DNA from: Sphagnum compactum
Lineage: Eukaryota; Bryophyta; Sphagnopsida; Sphagnales
DNA length: 64,000 bases
NCBI GenBank assembly: GCA_965153455.1
Contig: OZ234498.1
Span: 14,136,001 to 14,200,000 of the forward strand
Reading direction: 5' to 3'
Every line of letters begins with the position of its first letter. Within the stretch, counting starts at the first letter, position 1. The translations under genes and the position numbers were made by a program. Of this stretch, positions 48,701 through 64,000 are shown piece after piece. The notes below the pieces were generated by a model. The model saw nothing but the letters and a program-made list of their open reading frames with translations, had not been told where the DNA came from and did not search any database.

Positions 48701-50789
48701 CAGAATGTTTGATACTGAAGGCAGCTGGCTTCTAGAAATTGATTGATTGTTTGATTACGGGGTCTCAACTGAATACAGAGCTGGATGACCAGCTGGATCT
48801 ATAGTGGTCATTTTGTTTGGAAAGGAAGGTGATGGGGTGGTATAATTTCCCGTGATCTTCAGTTGCTAATTAGAATTTTGTTATACTTGTGCAGGAAAAG
48901 AAAGGAAAAGGACCACCACCACGGTGGTACATAAACGTTGATGAACTTTCATCACTCTCCAGGTGCTTTTGTGTAACTCAGTCAGCACCAACCCCTTTTG
49001 AATATGTGTGTGTGGACATATGTAAGTCTATGCGTACTTTCAATACTGTATTGTGCCATCATAGATGCCTCAGCTTCTTTGCAAGGGATCTTATGCTTGA
49101 GATGCTAGTAGATGTCCATCTGAAATGAGGCTTGAAGTCTATATATGAACTCAGAAAGTACCAAATGCTTTTAATGGCATCAGTTGCTAATCTGCTTACT
49201 TCATTTGCATCATCAGCTATATGAGGGGGAGGCTTACTTTGGAGAAGTTGAACACTGCGATTGATGAGATGGCAACCTTTGCACTAGCAAATGCTCATCT
49301 CTTGGCTGCTCCCAGGAAAAAGGTATGATCAGTACAGCACCCTGTTCTTGATCTTAGAGCAACCTGTTGTGGGAATAGAGTCCAGCTTTGAAAAGGAGGC
49401 AGTAGCTCCAATGGTATAGCTTTATTCACTGTCTAGAACACATGTCCATGCAGATTTACATGGTTGATGGGTTTCGGGTTTAGGGTTTATGAACTATAAA
49501 TTTTGTTTCCAGCTGATGCAAATAATGGTTCAATTGTACATCAATATTGGGTTGTGGCTGTCTGTAGATTTACAATTTGTCTAACTCTGTGCTCTGTTGT
49601 GCATGTATGTTTATCTGATTACAGCTAGGAGAAGATTTAGCAGAGAAAGTATTGGTGAGTATCAGTTTCAATACCAGCCACACCTTGCTTGCGATCACAG
49701 AACCTTACTATGTTGCTTATCATTGAAAGGTGCTTAGTGTCATGGCTGGTCATAGGGACCTAGCAGAGAACACAGAAGGCATGAGGATTTCCCTCATTTT
49801 TTAAGTCAAAGAAAGGTTCAGGGTTTAGGGTTATCTGCACCTGCTCAGCTAAGGTTATCTTTATGCCTCAAAAGCTTAATCTGCAAACTCGATATGTTGC
49901 TGCCTAGAAACTTTTGTACTTTTGTATTGGTTTCGCAATCAATTTAAAGCAGACAGTCAATCTTCTGAAATCAATCAAAGAAGCTGATTTGAGCCATGCT
50001 TTTAAAGCAAACCAGTTTTTAGACCATTATTCACAGCATTTCAACAGCAATCTCTTTGAATGCAAACACAGAATGTCACCATATTACTTGAGTTTGCCTT
50101 GTATATCAGTAACATGGGATATCTTATCCCAGCTCCTCCTTCAAGTCCCAGTGAGATTTTTCTTGGGTTTTGTTTGCAGGAGCTGCGAGACATTGCAGCC
50201 CTTGAGTCTGTGAAAGGAAAGCACTTTTTTTTGGAGACAGATATGCGTGGACCAACTCTGAAACTGGACAATACTGGGAAAGCAATCTTGACGGTGAGGA
50301 TCTCCCACATCTGTTTCATCTCCTCTGCATATCACTTTCATTAATGAAAAAGCTGATGGCTAAAACCTTACAAGGGTGGAAATTTGTTTTTGGGGGAGGG
50401 TGCAAACTTCATTTGGAGAACTGAGATGTACAGCTCCCAAGAGGAGGCAGTATTCTAAATTTTCATAAGGGTGGGCTTGTTTTGTGACTGACTGGGTGGC
50501 CTATGTTTCTATTAGGGTTTCATATCATAGCCTCAAAGTTTCAAACTCATCCCTTTTCTTGGAAAACCTACATCTCTCTTCACAAGCATACTTTTTATTA
50601 GTATTTTGCATCCTATCAGCTATAGATTCAACCTCTCACTAATTCAGGTTTGACATTTGGTAGATTTGGGGAAACAGTACTGTCAAGTTTCACAAATGTG
50701 GTGGTGGTTGACAGGTTTTTCGACATTTGGGCCGGATCAATGAATTTCGCACAGGTCGGCAAAGAGTTTTGGTCCTACTGAAAGCTTGA
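45783..50789 (+). CDS. SKA1: Spindle and kinetochore-associated protein 1 homologue, 262 aa
   Basis: Nine exons: 45783-45882, 46019-46143, 46919-47028, 48460-48520, 48895-48962, 49217-49322, 49625-49654, 50180-50293 and 50715-50789. They sum to 789 bases and all phases close. SKA1 is a subunit of the SKA complex, which couples kinetochores to microtubules; plant homologues are defined mainly by sequence. Residues 1-90 form the amino-terminal coiled region (FSRRIVDLQKLILIR, LREAEALPKAK-type ending QREAEALPKAK, then LIELSIQQQQTLQQI). The carboxy-terminal winged-helix microtubule-binding domain covers about 133-262: KKGKGPPPRWYINVDELSSL, SYMRGRLTLEKLNTAIDEMA, ELRDIAALESVKGKHFFLET, LKLDNTGKAILTVFRHLGRI and RVLVLLKA. 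Length matches the plant family (about 270). Exon 7 is only 30 nt. A second possible acceptor for exon 2 ends at 45968 but would break the phase chosen here. Confidence 0.93.
46197..46662. repeat. Seven-copy tandem array in SKA1 intron 2, unit 64-72 bp
   Basis: Copies start at about 46197, 46264, 46331, 46403, 46468, 46532 and 46598. Each has TTCATCTTCTTCT, GCTCCTTTGGGTTCTTGAGC, TTTCACCAAG and TTTGA(A/C)A blocks. In copies 2-4 the CACCAAG block continues as CAAGTAAG, a close match to a 5' splice site. An AAACCCTAAACCCTAAA motif abuts the array at 46660-46676. Confidence 0.92.
47161..47380. repeat. Seven-copy tandem array in SKA1 intron 3, unit about 34 bp
   Basis: The unit is GAAGAATCTCTAATCCCATC plus TCATCATTCTTGAT. 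Two copies are shortened by loss of the CATCTCATC block. The array lies in the 1,431-bp intron between exons 3 and 4. Confidence 0.9.
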
Positions 50790-51806
50790 TTATGCAACTC
50801 CAAACCGATTCCACCTTCAACACAACCCATCACAAGACATCACGATGAGTTCAATACAACTAGAGCGATGCTGCAACTTTTCTCAAGAGCAAGAGATTGA
50901 AGTGGTAGTTAGTGGTGTGATTACAGAGGTAGTTGTGCAGGGTACATGTGCTATGAGCCAAAGGGCTGATCAGAACATTGTAATGATGTTGTTTCTGAAA
51001 CATTAATAGTTCCCTATCACCTTCATTGCCTGATGAAAATGCATGGGTAGTGCCATCAAAGCCTTCATTTGTTTGATGTGAAACTGTCTAGTCTATGCAG
51101 AAAAGTAAACTGCCTTATTGCCATTCTTGTTTCCTTCTTCCTGGTCTGATTCTTGGTTGCTTGTTTGTAAACCTCTGAGTCACTGTCTACTGTTTTGCAG
51201 CCCAGGTTTAGGGTATCAGAAACTTCATCACCTTCGTCACCTTGAGTCCACAGTGACTGCCACCATTTTCTAAAAAGAAGTGCAATCTGAAACATCTCCC
51301 AAGATGACTGACAAAACGAGGGGGAGAAGGATCAGACCTTCAATCTGAATCCACAGTGACTTCCGGCATTGTTAAACATGTGCATTCTGCAACATTGTCT
51401 CCTCTTACATGTGCAATCTGAAACATCTCCAATACAAGAAGTTAAACATGTGCATTCTGCAACATTGTCTCCTCTTACATGTGCAATCTGAAACATCTCC
51501 AATACAAGAAGTGAAATGGATCAGACTTAGCAACTCGCATCCCACACATCTCTTGCATGGTGCAATCTGAAACACCTACAATACAAGAAGGGAAAAGGAT
51601 CAGACCTTCTTCACTTTCACCACAGTGACTCCAGCCATTTGTTAAACATCTGCAGTACAAGAGACGAAAAACAAAGTTGAAAACAAAAGGTTAAGGGAAG
51701 ATAGACACAGACACACAGAGAGAGAGAATCCACTGACCTAGAGAGAGGTGGATCTGTGTCCGTCTTCAAACAGGTTGCTTGTTGTTACTTGGAGTATGAA
51801 CTTCTC
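50790..51806. other. Spacer between SKA1 and METTL4 homologue
   Basis: The stretch holds the SKA1 3' UTR, a tandemly repeated zone (51270-51660) and the METTL4 promoter and leader. An AGACACAGACACACAGAGAG run lies about 100 bp upstream of the METTL4 ATG. No separate gene is seen. Confidence 0.5.
51371..51510. repeat. Perfect 70-bp tandem duplication
   Basis: Copies 51371-51440 and 51441-51510 are identical by eye, starting GTTAAACATGTGCATTCTGC and ending CCAATACAAGAA. Diverged partial copies with GTGCAATCTGAAACA flank them (about 51278-51300 and 51560-51600). The identity indicates a recent duplication within an older array. Confidence 0.92.
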
Positions 51807-55470
<3,664 letters not shown>

Positions 55471-58400
55471 TAGTAGGAGAAACAAGCCTAGCACCTATGT
55501 TCCTCTGTTCCATTTTATTGTCCCAGAAATGCTGAACGTGTTCAGATGACTCAGAAGCTCTCAGGCTCTTTGCAAATTTGTGCCATTACTTTCAAAACTT
55601 TAGCAATGCCAGTTCTGGCATGAAACTGCTGGAAGTTGCATTACAGGAGTTGGGGACTTGAGAGGTGAGATTACAAGGGAGTTGACAAAAGTAATTTTTA
55701 ATTTTTTACTTTTCAAAATTAAAAGTATGGATTGACCAGCTGATTGGAATGAAATAAGATTGAGATCTTGACATTGAATTTCACTTCAAACCATTTATAA
55801 GTATTACTTAATAAATTTTTGGTACTAACCAACTAAAAAAATGTTAAACAAAAGGAAAATATGGCAAATGCATTATTAATATAGATGGAAGATTTGGCAT
55901 TATTGGATAAAAATGATTTTTTGCAAGAAAATTGATGGATAACATTTGATTGTCGAAGAATCACCAAAATAATGAAAAAAAATTCAAAACATTTCAAGAT
56001 GGAGATTTAATGTTATGGTTGCCTAAGGACCCCAAAATAAAAGAAGGAAAATTTTGATTCCCTTGGACTTGGGCGCTTTAGGGTGAAAAAGGCCTATACT
56101 AATAACATTATTAAGCTTTGTACTTTTGGTAGTGATGATGTAACTGTAATTAACATCAACAAGTTGAAAACCTATTGACCAGTTGCGAAAATCATTATTA
56201 TTGTTGGAGCCATAACAATATGATGTAACAAACGAACACCTTCAATAATGGGTTGTTTTAATGGGCCAATAAATCATAGAAAGAATAAACAAAAAGGTTA
56301 GTTCAAGAGGGAAAAGGGAGCTAAAGGTTTACACACCCTTATTGGAAAAACTATGGTTGTCAACATACTTTGAGTTGAATTGGGAAACATAAGAGGAAAT
56401 GCTAAGCAATTTATACATTTATTATAACATCTTTTTTTGTCACTTTTGTATTTATGTAGGTTAAAGGTGGGAAAGGTTGAAGTGCATTGAAAAACCATTC
56501 AAACCTATAGATTTCAAGGTGTTCGTTGTTATAGAGAGAAAGTATGTAAATGACGAGCATGAACAAAGTAATTTGAAAGCTTGGAGGTATTGGCTAGCGA
56601 AGTACAAAGGCTTATTATGAAAGAAAACACTATGGGAATGAGATTGCATAGAAGCATAAATCAACTACTTAGGACTATATTACTTATTTGTAGGGATAAT
56701 CCATCAACCAATAAGACCTCTTTTCTTCCAAACTATTGTTTTAATGTGGAACATGGAGTTCAACTATTTCAAAAAATAGTTTATGTAAATAATCATGTTG
56801 AAGCACGAGTTGTTGGGCAGTCCTTCATCATGTGCCAAGTGGATCAAATCAAAGTTGAAAGATATCACAAAGGGGATTGTGGCAAAATGACTCGGGGTAA
56901 TTCATTTTGCACTTCACGCCTCTTCCTTTTTTTGGCCTATCCCTGTTATTGAAGACAAAGCCAAGTAAGCTTTGGCCAAGATGGCCCTAGAAACTGAATG
57001 GGAAACCTATTTTGAACCCAATTCCTCATCATGTATGCATGTTACCATGTAGGTTGGCACAAAGAATGAAGTTGAATGTTGCAAGATTAACCAAGTTCCA
57101 AAAGCTTTGTTACTTATGTGACTAATGAACCATGCATGGGTCTTTTAGGATGAAAATAATGTTATAAATCATTTGTTTAGTAAATGATTAAGCCATTAAT
57201 TATAGAGTAGTTACAAAGGTGACCAAAAATATATATAATTTAAAAAATAATTGCAAAACTTACCAAGGCTAGTTGGATGTGACAATTAATCACACATAAT
57301 TGCAAATCAAGTGGTTACATTTTGGCCTTTTTTTTCTAGTGAAACTTGACCAACATTTCATCGAAAAGGCCAAGGCAAATGAACTTATTTGTAATTTCAA
57401 GTTGTCAACTAAAACTAACATGCTTAGAGGATCATTGATTTTGTTTAATTGCAAGGCAATTGGTCAAAATTTCAAGTTGCAATAAAAGGGATGGTAGTTT
57501 TAATTAGAGAGTCCTATAATAAAAATTTGATCCACATTTTGAAGGAAGAAGAAAGAGCATTACAAACAAGATTCAAGGTACATCATCAACAAGGCAACAA
57601 GAACACAAATGTAGACATATTTGATTGCATTGGTGAAGGTAGTGACTTTCAAGTAAGACAATAGATTTATGCCAAGAACCCTATTTTCTACCATCAACGT
57701 TACTAAGAAGGGACATGTGAACTTGACAAAATTGTTCACACAATGCCTACAAAAGGAGATTATGGTGGTGTAACACAAGGTAAGGAAAGTGGAAAACAAT
57801 CTTGTGGGGGCATGCACACATTATTGTGATGTTAAACACTACCTGTAGTGTAGGAACATGATGAGGAAGATGACAATCAACTTTTAGACAATTTCGTCCA
57901 CAAAAACCCAAGGATAGAACATCTTTGAGAGTGCAACTAATTTATGTGTATTCAACAACATTGATTAACAACTATAATAAGTCCACGAGGAAAATTAAGA
58001 AGGGGAAAACAATTGGTGGAAATTCAAGTAACATCAGTTCAAGAGGAGGATATTATCATGGTGGAAAATACTATAAACAAGAATTGACCATGATAAAGAA
58101 ACATGTTCATCAATCATTAGTTGTTACCACTAAATTTAACCATTATGAAACATTTGTAATTGAAGAGCCAATGCAACATGAAACAACTATGATGGTAATG
58201 CCTATCAAACAAGAACAAACTATGCTTTAGAGAATGTGTGAAGATAATTTTGCATTGGAACAATCAAACCAAGAAGCATAAGGAAAAATGAATTATGACA
58301 TGCTCCAACTTGATACTATTGAACATGAAGAGGTAGATATTTTTATTGAAGCAATAAACCATTAACAAGAACAATTAGAAGAATAGGAAACCAATATGGA

Positions 58401-61400
58401 ATTCAACTCCCTATTGACTTCAATAAATGTTGCTAAAAAGGAGGTCATTTTACTATAGACAATCAAACAAACATCTATCAAAGAATAACTTGTAGTTAAT
58501 AAACAATGTTAAACTTGCCAAAGAAAAAATTGTTAACCATGAAGCTATTGAAAGATTAATTGGTTAGGAACTTATAATGACAATTTGGCAAAGAGAAAAG
58601 ATGGATGATGCTGTCAATGACAAAGAAAAAAGGCCTAAGAGACACAAATCATTGTTTGCTAAGAAGGTTAAAAGTTAAAAAAGGACCTAGCTTTTGAGAA
58701 TCCACAAGCTATCTTTGGAAATGAACAAGCTACTTGAACACATTTTTATTGAAGGTCTACACACAATGACTTTCTTTGATCCCATGGAATTTCATTATGA
58801 GAAAATTGCATTTGTAGAAACTTCACTACTTAACAATTATATAACTTATGTGCAACTATGTTGCAACTTATGCATGCCTATGCAACCTATGTGCAAATGT
58901 GGTGAATCTTTTCCACTAAAATACAGTGAATTTACTTTTTTAAATGTCATGTTAGAAATTCATGGTCTTATCATAGTCGCATATTAGTTGTATGAGTTAT
59001 GCACTTATCGTTAAAATGCGTGTCATATATACAATTATAGTCAATGTATTTTAACTTTTCTTTCAAGTTGCATGTAATAGTTATTAAGTGTAATTACCTT
59101 GCAAGTGAAGTTGTTTGATGTAATTACCTTACAACTGAAGTATGGATTTAGGCAATACAGTCCTACCATTCTGGCACATTACATGCCATGTCATTTTAAA
59201 ATGATTACAATCATCATTGATGACCTTTATGGGTTGTTTTGAACAGCTGATCATTGTGAACAACTATAGTGCAACCATATTACAACTTGAAATTTGAAAT
59301 TTGAAAAATAGAAATTTGGGCAAGATATACAAAAGTAAGCAACACATGGTAGTAAGTTAGTAGATCTCTTGTTTTACATCAATGGCCCTTATGGATCATT
59401 ATGAACAATTATTGTGCAACTAAATTATAGTTTGAGATTTGAAAAGTTGAAGTTTGGGCATGATATACAGAAGTAAGCAACATGTGGCACTAAGTCAATA
59501 AATCTCTCCCTTCCATTGACATCCCTTACATGTCATTGTTAACAAATGATCACTGTGAAAAACTATAATGTAATTACATTACAACTTGAAATTTGAATTT
59601 GAAACATGAAAAATTAAAGTTTGGGTCGGATATGCAAAAAACAATGTGTGGCAATACAAGTCAACATATCTCCCCCTTTGCATCAACAACCTTTGTGTGC
59701 TTATGGCTATTCTCAAGAAATTCAAGTCGAATTATGAAAGGAGGGGATTTTTATTTCTTCAAGCATTTTGTTTACTTTAGTTTTGGTTTTTTGATGATAC
59801 AATTGTGATATTATGTGTTACATTATTTTGTTTAATTTTGTTTTCAATTTAGAACTAAAGATGAAAGATAATGTTGCAAGTCTTATTGTTCATTAAAAAA
59901 CATGGAAACTTGAGGGTCCATGGATGTTGTTTTGTGTGATTGTACATTGGAAAAAAAAATGGTGTGAGGATAACATCCATTTTGTTTGAACACATTTGGT
60001 TTGAAAACTATACTTGGAAAACAAATTAGGAAAAAATGCATGTGATTTGATATAATTTTGCTAGGTTATTGATTATTACATGTTGTTAAACATTTTTTTG
60101 TTGTTTGTTTTCTAGTAAATCAAATCAAAACAAGCAAGAAAATGAATAATAAAACAACTTGGTGAAACAAGATATCAAATGTGGTGAAATGTGACCTCCA
60201 TATTCTAATTGTTTCATGCATTTCTGATTTTGTTTTGCATTCACCTACATTGTGTAAGAGTATATGTTGTAGTTTTTTTGTTTCAAGTCATAATTTGATG
60301 TGTTATGTTGCATTTATGCATGTTGCTTATTAGGGGCATTGTAGTTGTAAAATAATTTTATTTAAATTGACAATATGGACACCTAGATGTTTTTTGTTAA
60401 TTGCAAAATTACTTACATGTGATGTTAGATTGTAGTATGGAAAGTTTAAAAGTGGACAAGTGATTAAAGGAAAATGTGGCAAAAGCTCAAATTACACAGT
60501 GAAACTTAACCTCAATGCTTTAAATACTTGATGCATATTGTTTTGAAAACCATTATTGTGTGTAGATTAGAGTTTAGATTGTATATAATTACCAATAATA
60601 TCATTTGGGAATTATACTTTAATGATATGTTAACAAGACAAATTCATGAATGTTGTAAGTATTAATGGAATTAGATGCATTGTAATTGCAAAACAATTTT
60701 AGTTGAGTTGACATGTACAATATGGACATGTATCATTATTTATGTGTCATTAACATCATTTCATGTGTGAGATGGAATATTAAGTTGTTGTAGTTTCAAA
60801 AGTACACAAGGTGGAATGAAAAAATTGTGGGTTGTTCCATGGCAACAAAATAGGGGAAGGCATCTCACAAAATGGAGATATAATTTTAAGGTTTTAGATG
60901 ACAATATTTGATTATTGACCTTTTGTATGGGAATACGAGGACCTTTGTTATAAATGTTATATAATATTACAAATTCATAGTCAAAATGTATTTCAATAGG
61001 AATGATTTTTTTTCAAAATGCTTTTGTAATGTATTTCCAACTTTGAATCTCAATGTATACAATTTCAAGTCAATTTCATGTTGTTTATGAATATTGGTGG
61101 AATGAAAATTATTATATATTATGTAATACAATTTGGACAATTATAATGTGTGTGAAAGATCTATTGGATATGATGATGAAAAATGGTGACATGGCATCAC
61201 AAGACTTATAGAGTTATTAATGAGTATCATTTTACTTTTGCGTAAATTGTAGTCTATAAATAATATTACCATTGCCAATTATGTAATAAGTTGCAAAATA
61301 ATACCATTGTGCAATCACTAATTGTTGAATTAAAGTTTCAAAATTTGTTCCAAATTAATAAATTTAGTTGCACAATGATCCATTTCCTATCATTGATAGT

Positions 61401-61939
61401 TGCAAATTAGTAGATCACAAATGTAAGAAAGTTACAATCTAATTGTTGGAAAATATGGAATTGAAATTATGTATTGATAGTCAAATAGTCATATGGTAAG
61501 TTGCAAATTAGTTGCAATGAACATCAATAGACTTTGCTCATTGATGGAGGCATGAAATGCCACGTTGGATTTACATTGTTTGAAGGTTATTTGTGTGGGA
61601 AACCTATGTGGACAACCTAGTTGTAACAAGTTGCACCTAGTTCCATGGAGTTGGCACATATTTCCAATAATATATGATTCCATATATGAGTACAATGTGT
61701 CCATTACAATTGATGCAACTTGTTTGATGCAACTTAAGGTGTAAAAATACATGGAGTTGCAAATGAATATTGCAACTAGAAAACCTAGTTGTCAGGCAAG
61801 TTGAAAAACCCCTTTTTTTCCTCATAATGTTTGCAACAAATTGGTAGGAATGGGAGGAAACAAAGACTAGGTTGGTGATCCATGAAAGAACTCTAGAGTT
61901 GTAGAAAATGGAATTGGAAAGGTCCATCCAATAGTTGGA
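55471..61939. other. AT-rich spacer with fragmentary coding remnants
   Basis: After the METTL4 3' UTR the base composition drops to strongly AT-rich. Open frames such as 56581-56952 and 57925-58230 are short and unplaced. Between about 58250 and 58990 one + strand frame reads long Lys/Glu-rich, coding-like stretches broken by TAA and TAG, ending in an open segment at 58694-58987 that contains MNKLLEHIFIEGLHTMTFFD. It may be a decayed gene or transposon remnant. No intact gene is seen. Confidence 0.45.
59212..59700. repeat. Three-copy tandem repeat, unit about 137-167 bp
   Basis: Copies start at about 59212, 59377 and 59514, with a partial fourth at 59681. Shared blocks are CATCAATG, CCTTATGG, TCATT(G/A)TGAACAA, ACTAAATTA/ACTATA, TTGAAATTTGAAA, AAGTTTGGGC, GATATAC, AAGTAAGCAACA and TAAATCTCTCCC. 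The unit size is in the range typical of plant satellite monomers, but only three copies are present. Confidence 0.85.
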
Positions 61940-62480
61940 AGGGAAAGTTGTAATAGTAAATGAAGAAAATCATTAACTTGTAGAGGCATTGAAGCTAGCA
62001 AAAGAAACACATCTGAAAGAAAAAGTCATGAAAAAGCTAATGGCATAAATGAAGATTGTAGAAGGTAAGTACACATAATTGTTTGCCAAATGGGAGAAGC
62101 ACAAGGAAGTTGTGAAAACTTATGATAAACAAATAGTATTTTTGATTAAAACAAAAGGCCGATTGGAAGCAAAGTTAAAGGTATTGGAAAAGGAGAAGTT
62201 AAAATTGGAGGAAAAAATGTAAACATTGGAAAATAGCTAATGTAGCCTTAGAGTTGAAGGTATAGATAATGGAAAAGGCGAAGGCAACACTAGACATGAC
62301 CATACATACATTGAAGAAATATAAAGTTGTGTTATAGAAGTGTAATGAGGTGTATGCAATTTGTGTGAGGGGACATAAAAAATGGTTGGTAGTTATCGAG
62401 GAAGTTAATCAATGAAATAAACTAATCTTCAAGAATCACATCAAAGTTGTTACAAAAAGATTTTGTTTTAATAGATGCAA
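61940..62480 (+). pseudogene. Decayed coiled-coil coding sequence
   Basis: From about 61960 one + frame reads Lys/Glu/Leu-rich heptad-like sequence (for example LEAKLKVLEKEKLKLEEKM), interrupted by in-frame TAA codons. A frame slip at about 62230 is followed by more of the same (MEKAKATLDMTIHTLKKYK), with TAG and TGA interruptions. The composition is that of a coiled coil. The interruptions are all codons one C-to-T change away from CAA, CAG or CGA. No family is recognised; it could derive from a host gene or a transposon. Confidence 0.35.
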
Positions 62481-64000
62481 GGAAGAAAGCACAAAAAGAT
62501 GTGGAAAGTTTGATGGTGTTGGAGAATGCAATAAAAGTTATGTTGTATGACAAAATGTTGCAAAATTAGGAAGTTATTTAACATAGGTTCTTCAAGAAGC
62601 TAAAACCTCCATGATCATATTGTGTTATTGGGATATGGTTTGTCAATTAGATGCAGCCCATGCATGTATACAAGATTTGGAAGAATAATAGGAGAATGGT
62701 GAAGAGGAAGAAGAGGATTATCTAAGATGCAAATTTCGTCAAGTAAATCAACATCTACACCTATTGTGGTACATGAAATGAGATAGGTAGAGATGGAATT
62801 TGTTAAGAAGGGTGAAAGCACACTATGGGTGAACCACTTTTCATCACTTTTCATTTTAAAAAGTGATGTATAACAAGTTTAATAAGTGTGCAGTAAACTA
62901 AAATCTTAATGGCATTTTTTGGAAACTTTAAACATACGAAAAATAACTTTAGAATTTGCATGACAACATTTTGGAACTCAAAGTTCATTTTGAATCAAAG
63001 TTAAACTTGATCCACTGGTTAGATGAAGAGATTTGAATAAAATCAATGTGCATAAAGTATGTAACATACATCTTTTCAACAGCTATAGGGCCTCATGTTT
63101 GTGGTTCATGACACATTACCAAACCAAAGAAAAATGAAAAAAAATACAATGCCCACCCATAAAATCTTTTCCTTTTTCTTAAGGAAATGATTTTTTCCCA
63201 AAAAAAGAGTTTATTATGCATTTATTGCTCAAGAAGTGCAAAAAAACACATTTTTGGAATGGATTTTCAGCCAAAAATTGAAAACTTCTCAATGGTCTTA
63301 AATTTAGTTGATGTACATCAATACCAATCACCGCCAAAAAAATCATTACAAAATTCCATTCATAACTTTAGTTTTGAATTATATTTCCAATTTGTCATAC
63401 TTTGTGACGCGTATTTTTTCAACACAAATATATTTCATATAGTTTGTAAATGTTTGGTGGATTTTCTTTTTAAATAATAAATTTAAGTCTAAATTTAATG
63501 CAATATACTTGAAATGAACACAAATAATCCAAGATGTGATGTCCACATGTACAAAGAAAACCAAATGCACATGCAAAATTTCTATTTTTGTGACTACAAT
63601 TTTTGGGGGTGTAGTGTGCTTTCACCTAGAAGGCTATTGGCAAATAAATAATGGAACAATAGACATATGAAGTTCCAACTTCAACTTCAACTTCAATTAA
63701 AAAAGTTCTAATTTTAGCTCCTAACCAAGGAATTATTGCAATTAAAAATGTTCTTACTAGATAACCACATATGCCAATCCACGACTTGTATTAGACACAC
63801 GCCATGATCAACCTTTGTCATGAAATACACCTAGGGTACCAATTACTTATGATGTAAAGGTAGTGGGTTGAAACCCCATACCTTAAATGACATGTTGCAT
63901 ATCTTCAAGGAACTAAAGTATCTACTACTATTAGTAACCAATGTAGAAGCATAGTACATACTTTATCGATTTTAGACTTGCTTGGTGTTTGGATTTTCCC
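62481..64000. other. AT-rich spacer to the window end
   Basis: No gene is seen. A GAAGAGGAAGAAGAGG run lies at about 62700. Near 63865 GGGTTGAAACCC is a small palindrome, which I do not read as a tRNA. TTCAACTTCAACTTCAA lies at about 63679. Confidence 0.5.

Noticed and set aside
56581-56952. 123-codon ORF in the right-hand spacer
   Set aside because: Opens with TTG, AT-rich, no recognisable domain and no supporting exons; kept only as part of the spacer description.
63840-63890. tRNA-like GGGTTGAAACCCC segment
   Set aside because: It is a short palindrome; no acceptor stem, A box or anticodon arm at the right spacing.

Overview
This window is nuclear DNA of a land plant. The gene set is plant-specific: a chloroplast-positioning protein, plastid pyruvate kinase, a RopGEF, chlorophyllase, and plant-type SKA1 and METTL4 homologues. 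Genes have many short exons with GT..AG introns of roughly 90 to 1,450 bases, and telomere-type TTTAGGG/AAACCCT boxes recur in introns. The mix of compact genes with AT-rich, tandem-repeat-rich spacers, plus an 818-residue protein I cannot place, would fit a seed-free plant such as a bryophyte or lycophyte. That is a guess, not something the sequence proves.

Layout. 148-1336 (+): last four exons of a CHUP1-like gene whose 5' part lies outside the window. 1337-4999: spacer with a 122-bp tandem duplication and a seven-copy promoter-type repeat (3877-4200). 5000-8196 (+): four-exon gene for an unrecognised 818-aa protein. 10330-15636 (+): twelve-exon plastidial pyruvate kinase beta subunit, 582 aa, with a short palindromic repeat element in its promoter. 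15637-36500: about 20 kb of AT-rich, gene-empty DNA with minisatellites, mononucleotide tracts and a probable 2-kb non-autonomous element with long diverged inverted arms (about 24750-26840). 37867-41723 (+): seven-exon RopGEF, 621 aa. 43542-45398 (-): three-exon chlorophyllase, 377 aa. 45783-50789 (+): nine-exon SKA1 homologue, 262 aa, divergent from chlorophyllase across only 384 bp. 51807-55470 (+): nine-exon METTL4-type MT-A70 methyltransferase, 462 aa. 55471-64000: AT-rich spacer with a satellite-like repeat and decayed coding remnants.

The exon chains of the five complete named or unnamed genes were assembled by hand. All junction phases close and all total lengths are multiples of three; homology to remembered family sequences supports every exon except those of the 818-aa gene. 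The genes do not form one pathway. Three are plastid-related (CHUP1, pyruvate kinase, chlorophyllase), two relate to cell polarity or division (RopGEF, SKA1), and one is a nucleic-acid methyltransferase.

The most unusual structure is in introns. A ~61.5-bp tandem array in METTL4 intron 2 repeats the genuine 3' splice site in almost every unit, and a ~66-bp array in SKA1 intron 2 repeats a strong 5' splice-site-like sequence. No rRNA, tRNA or CRISPR feature was found.
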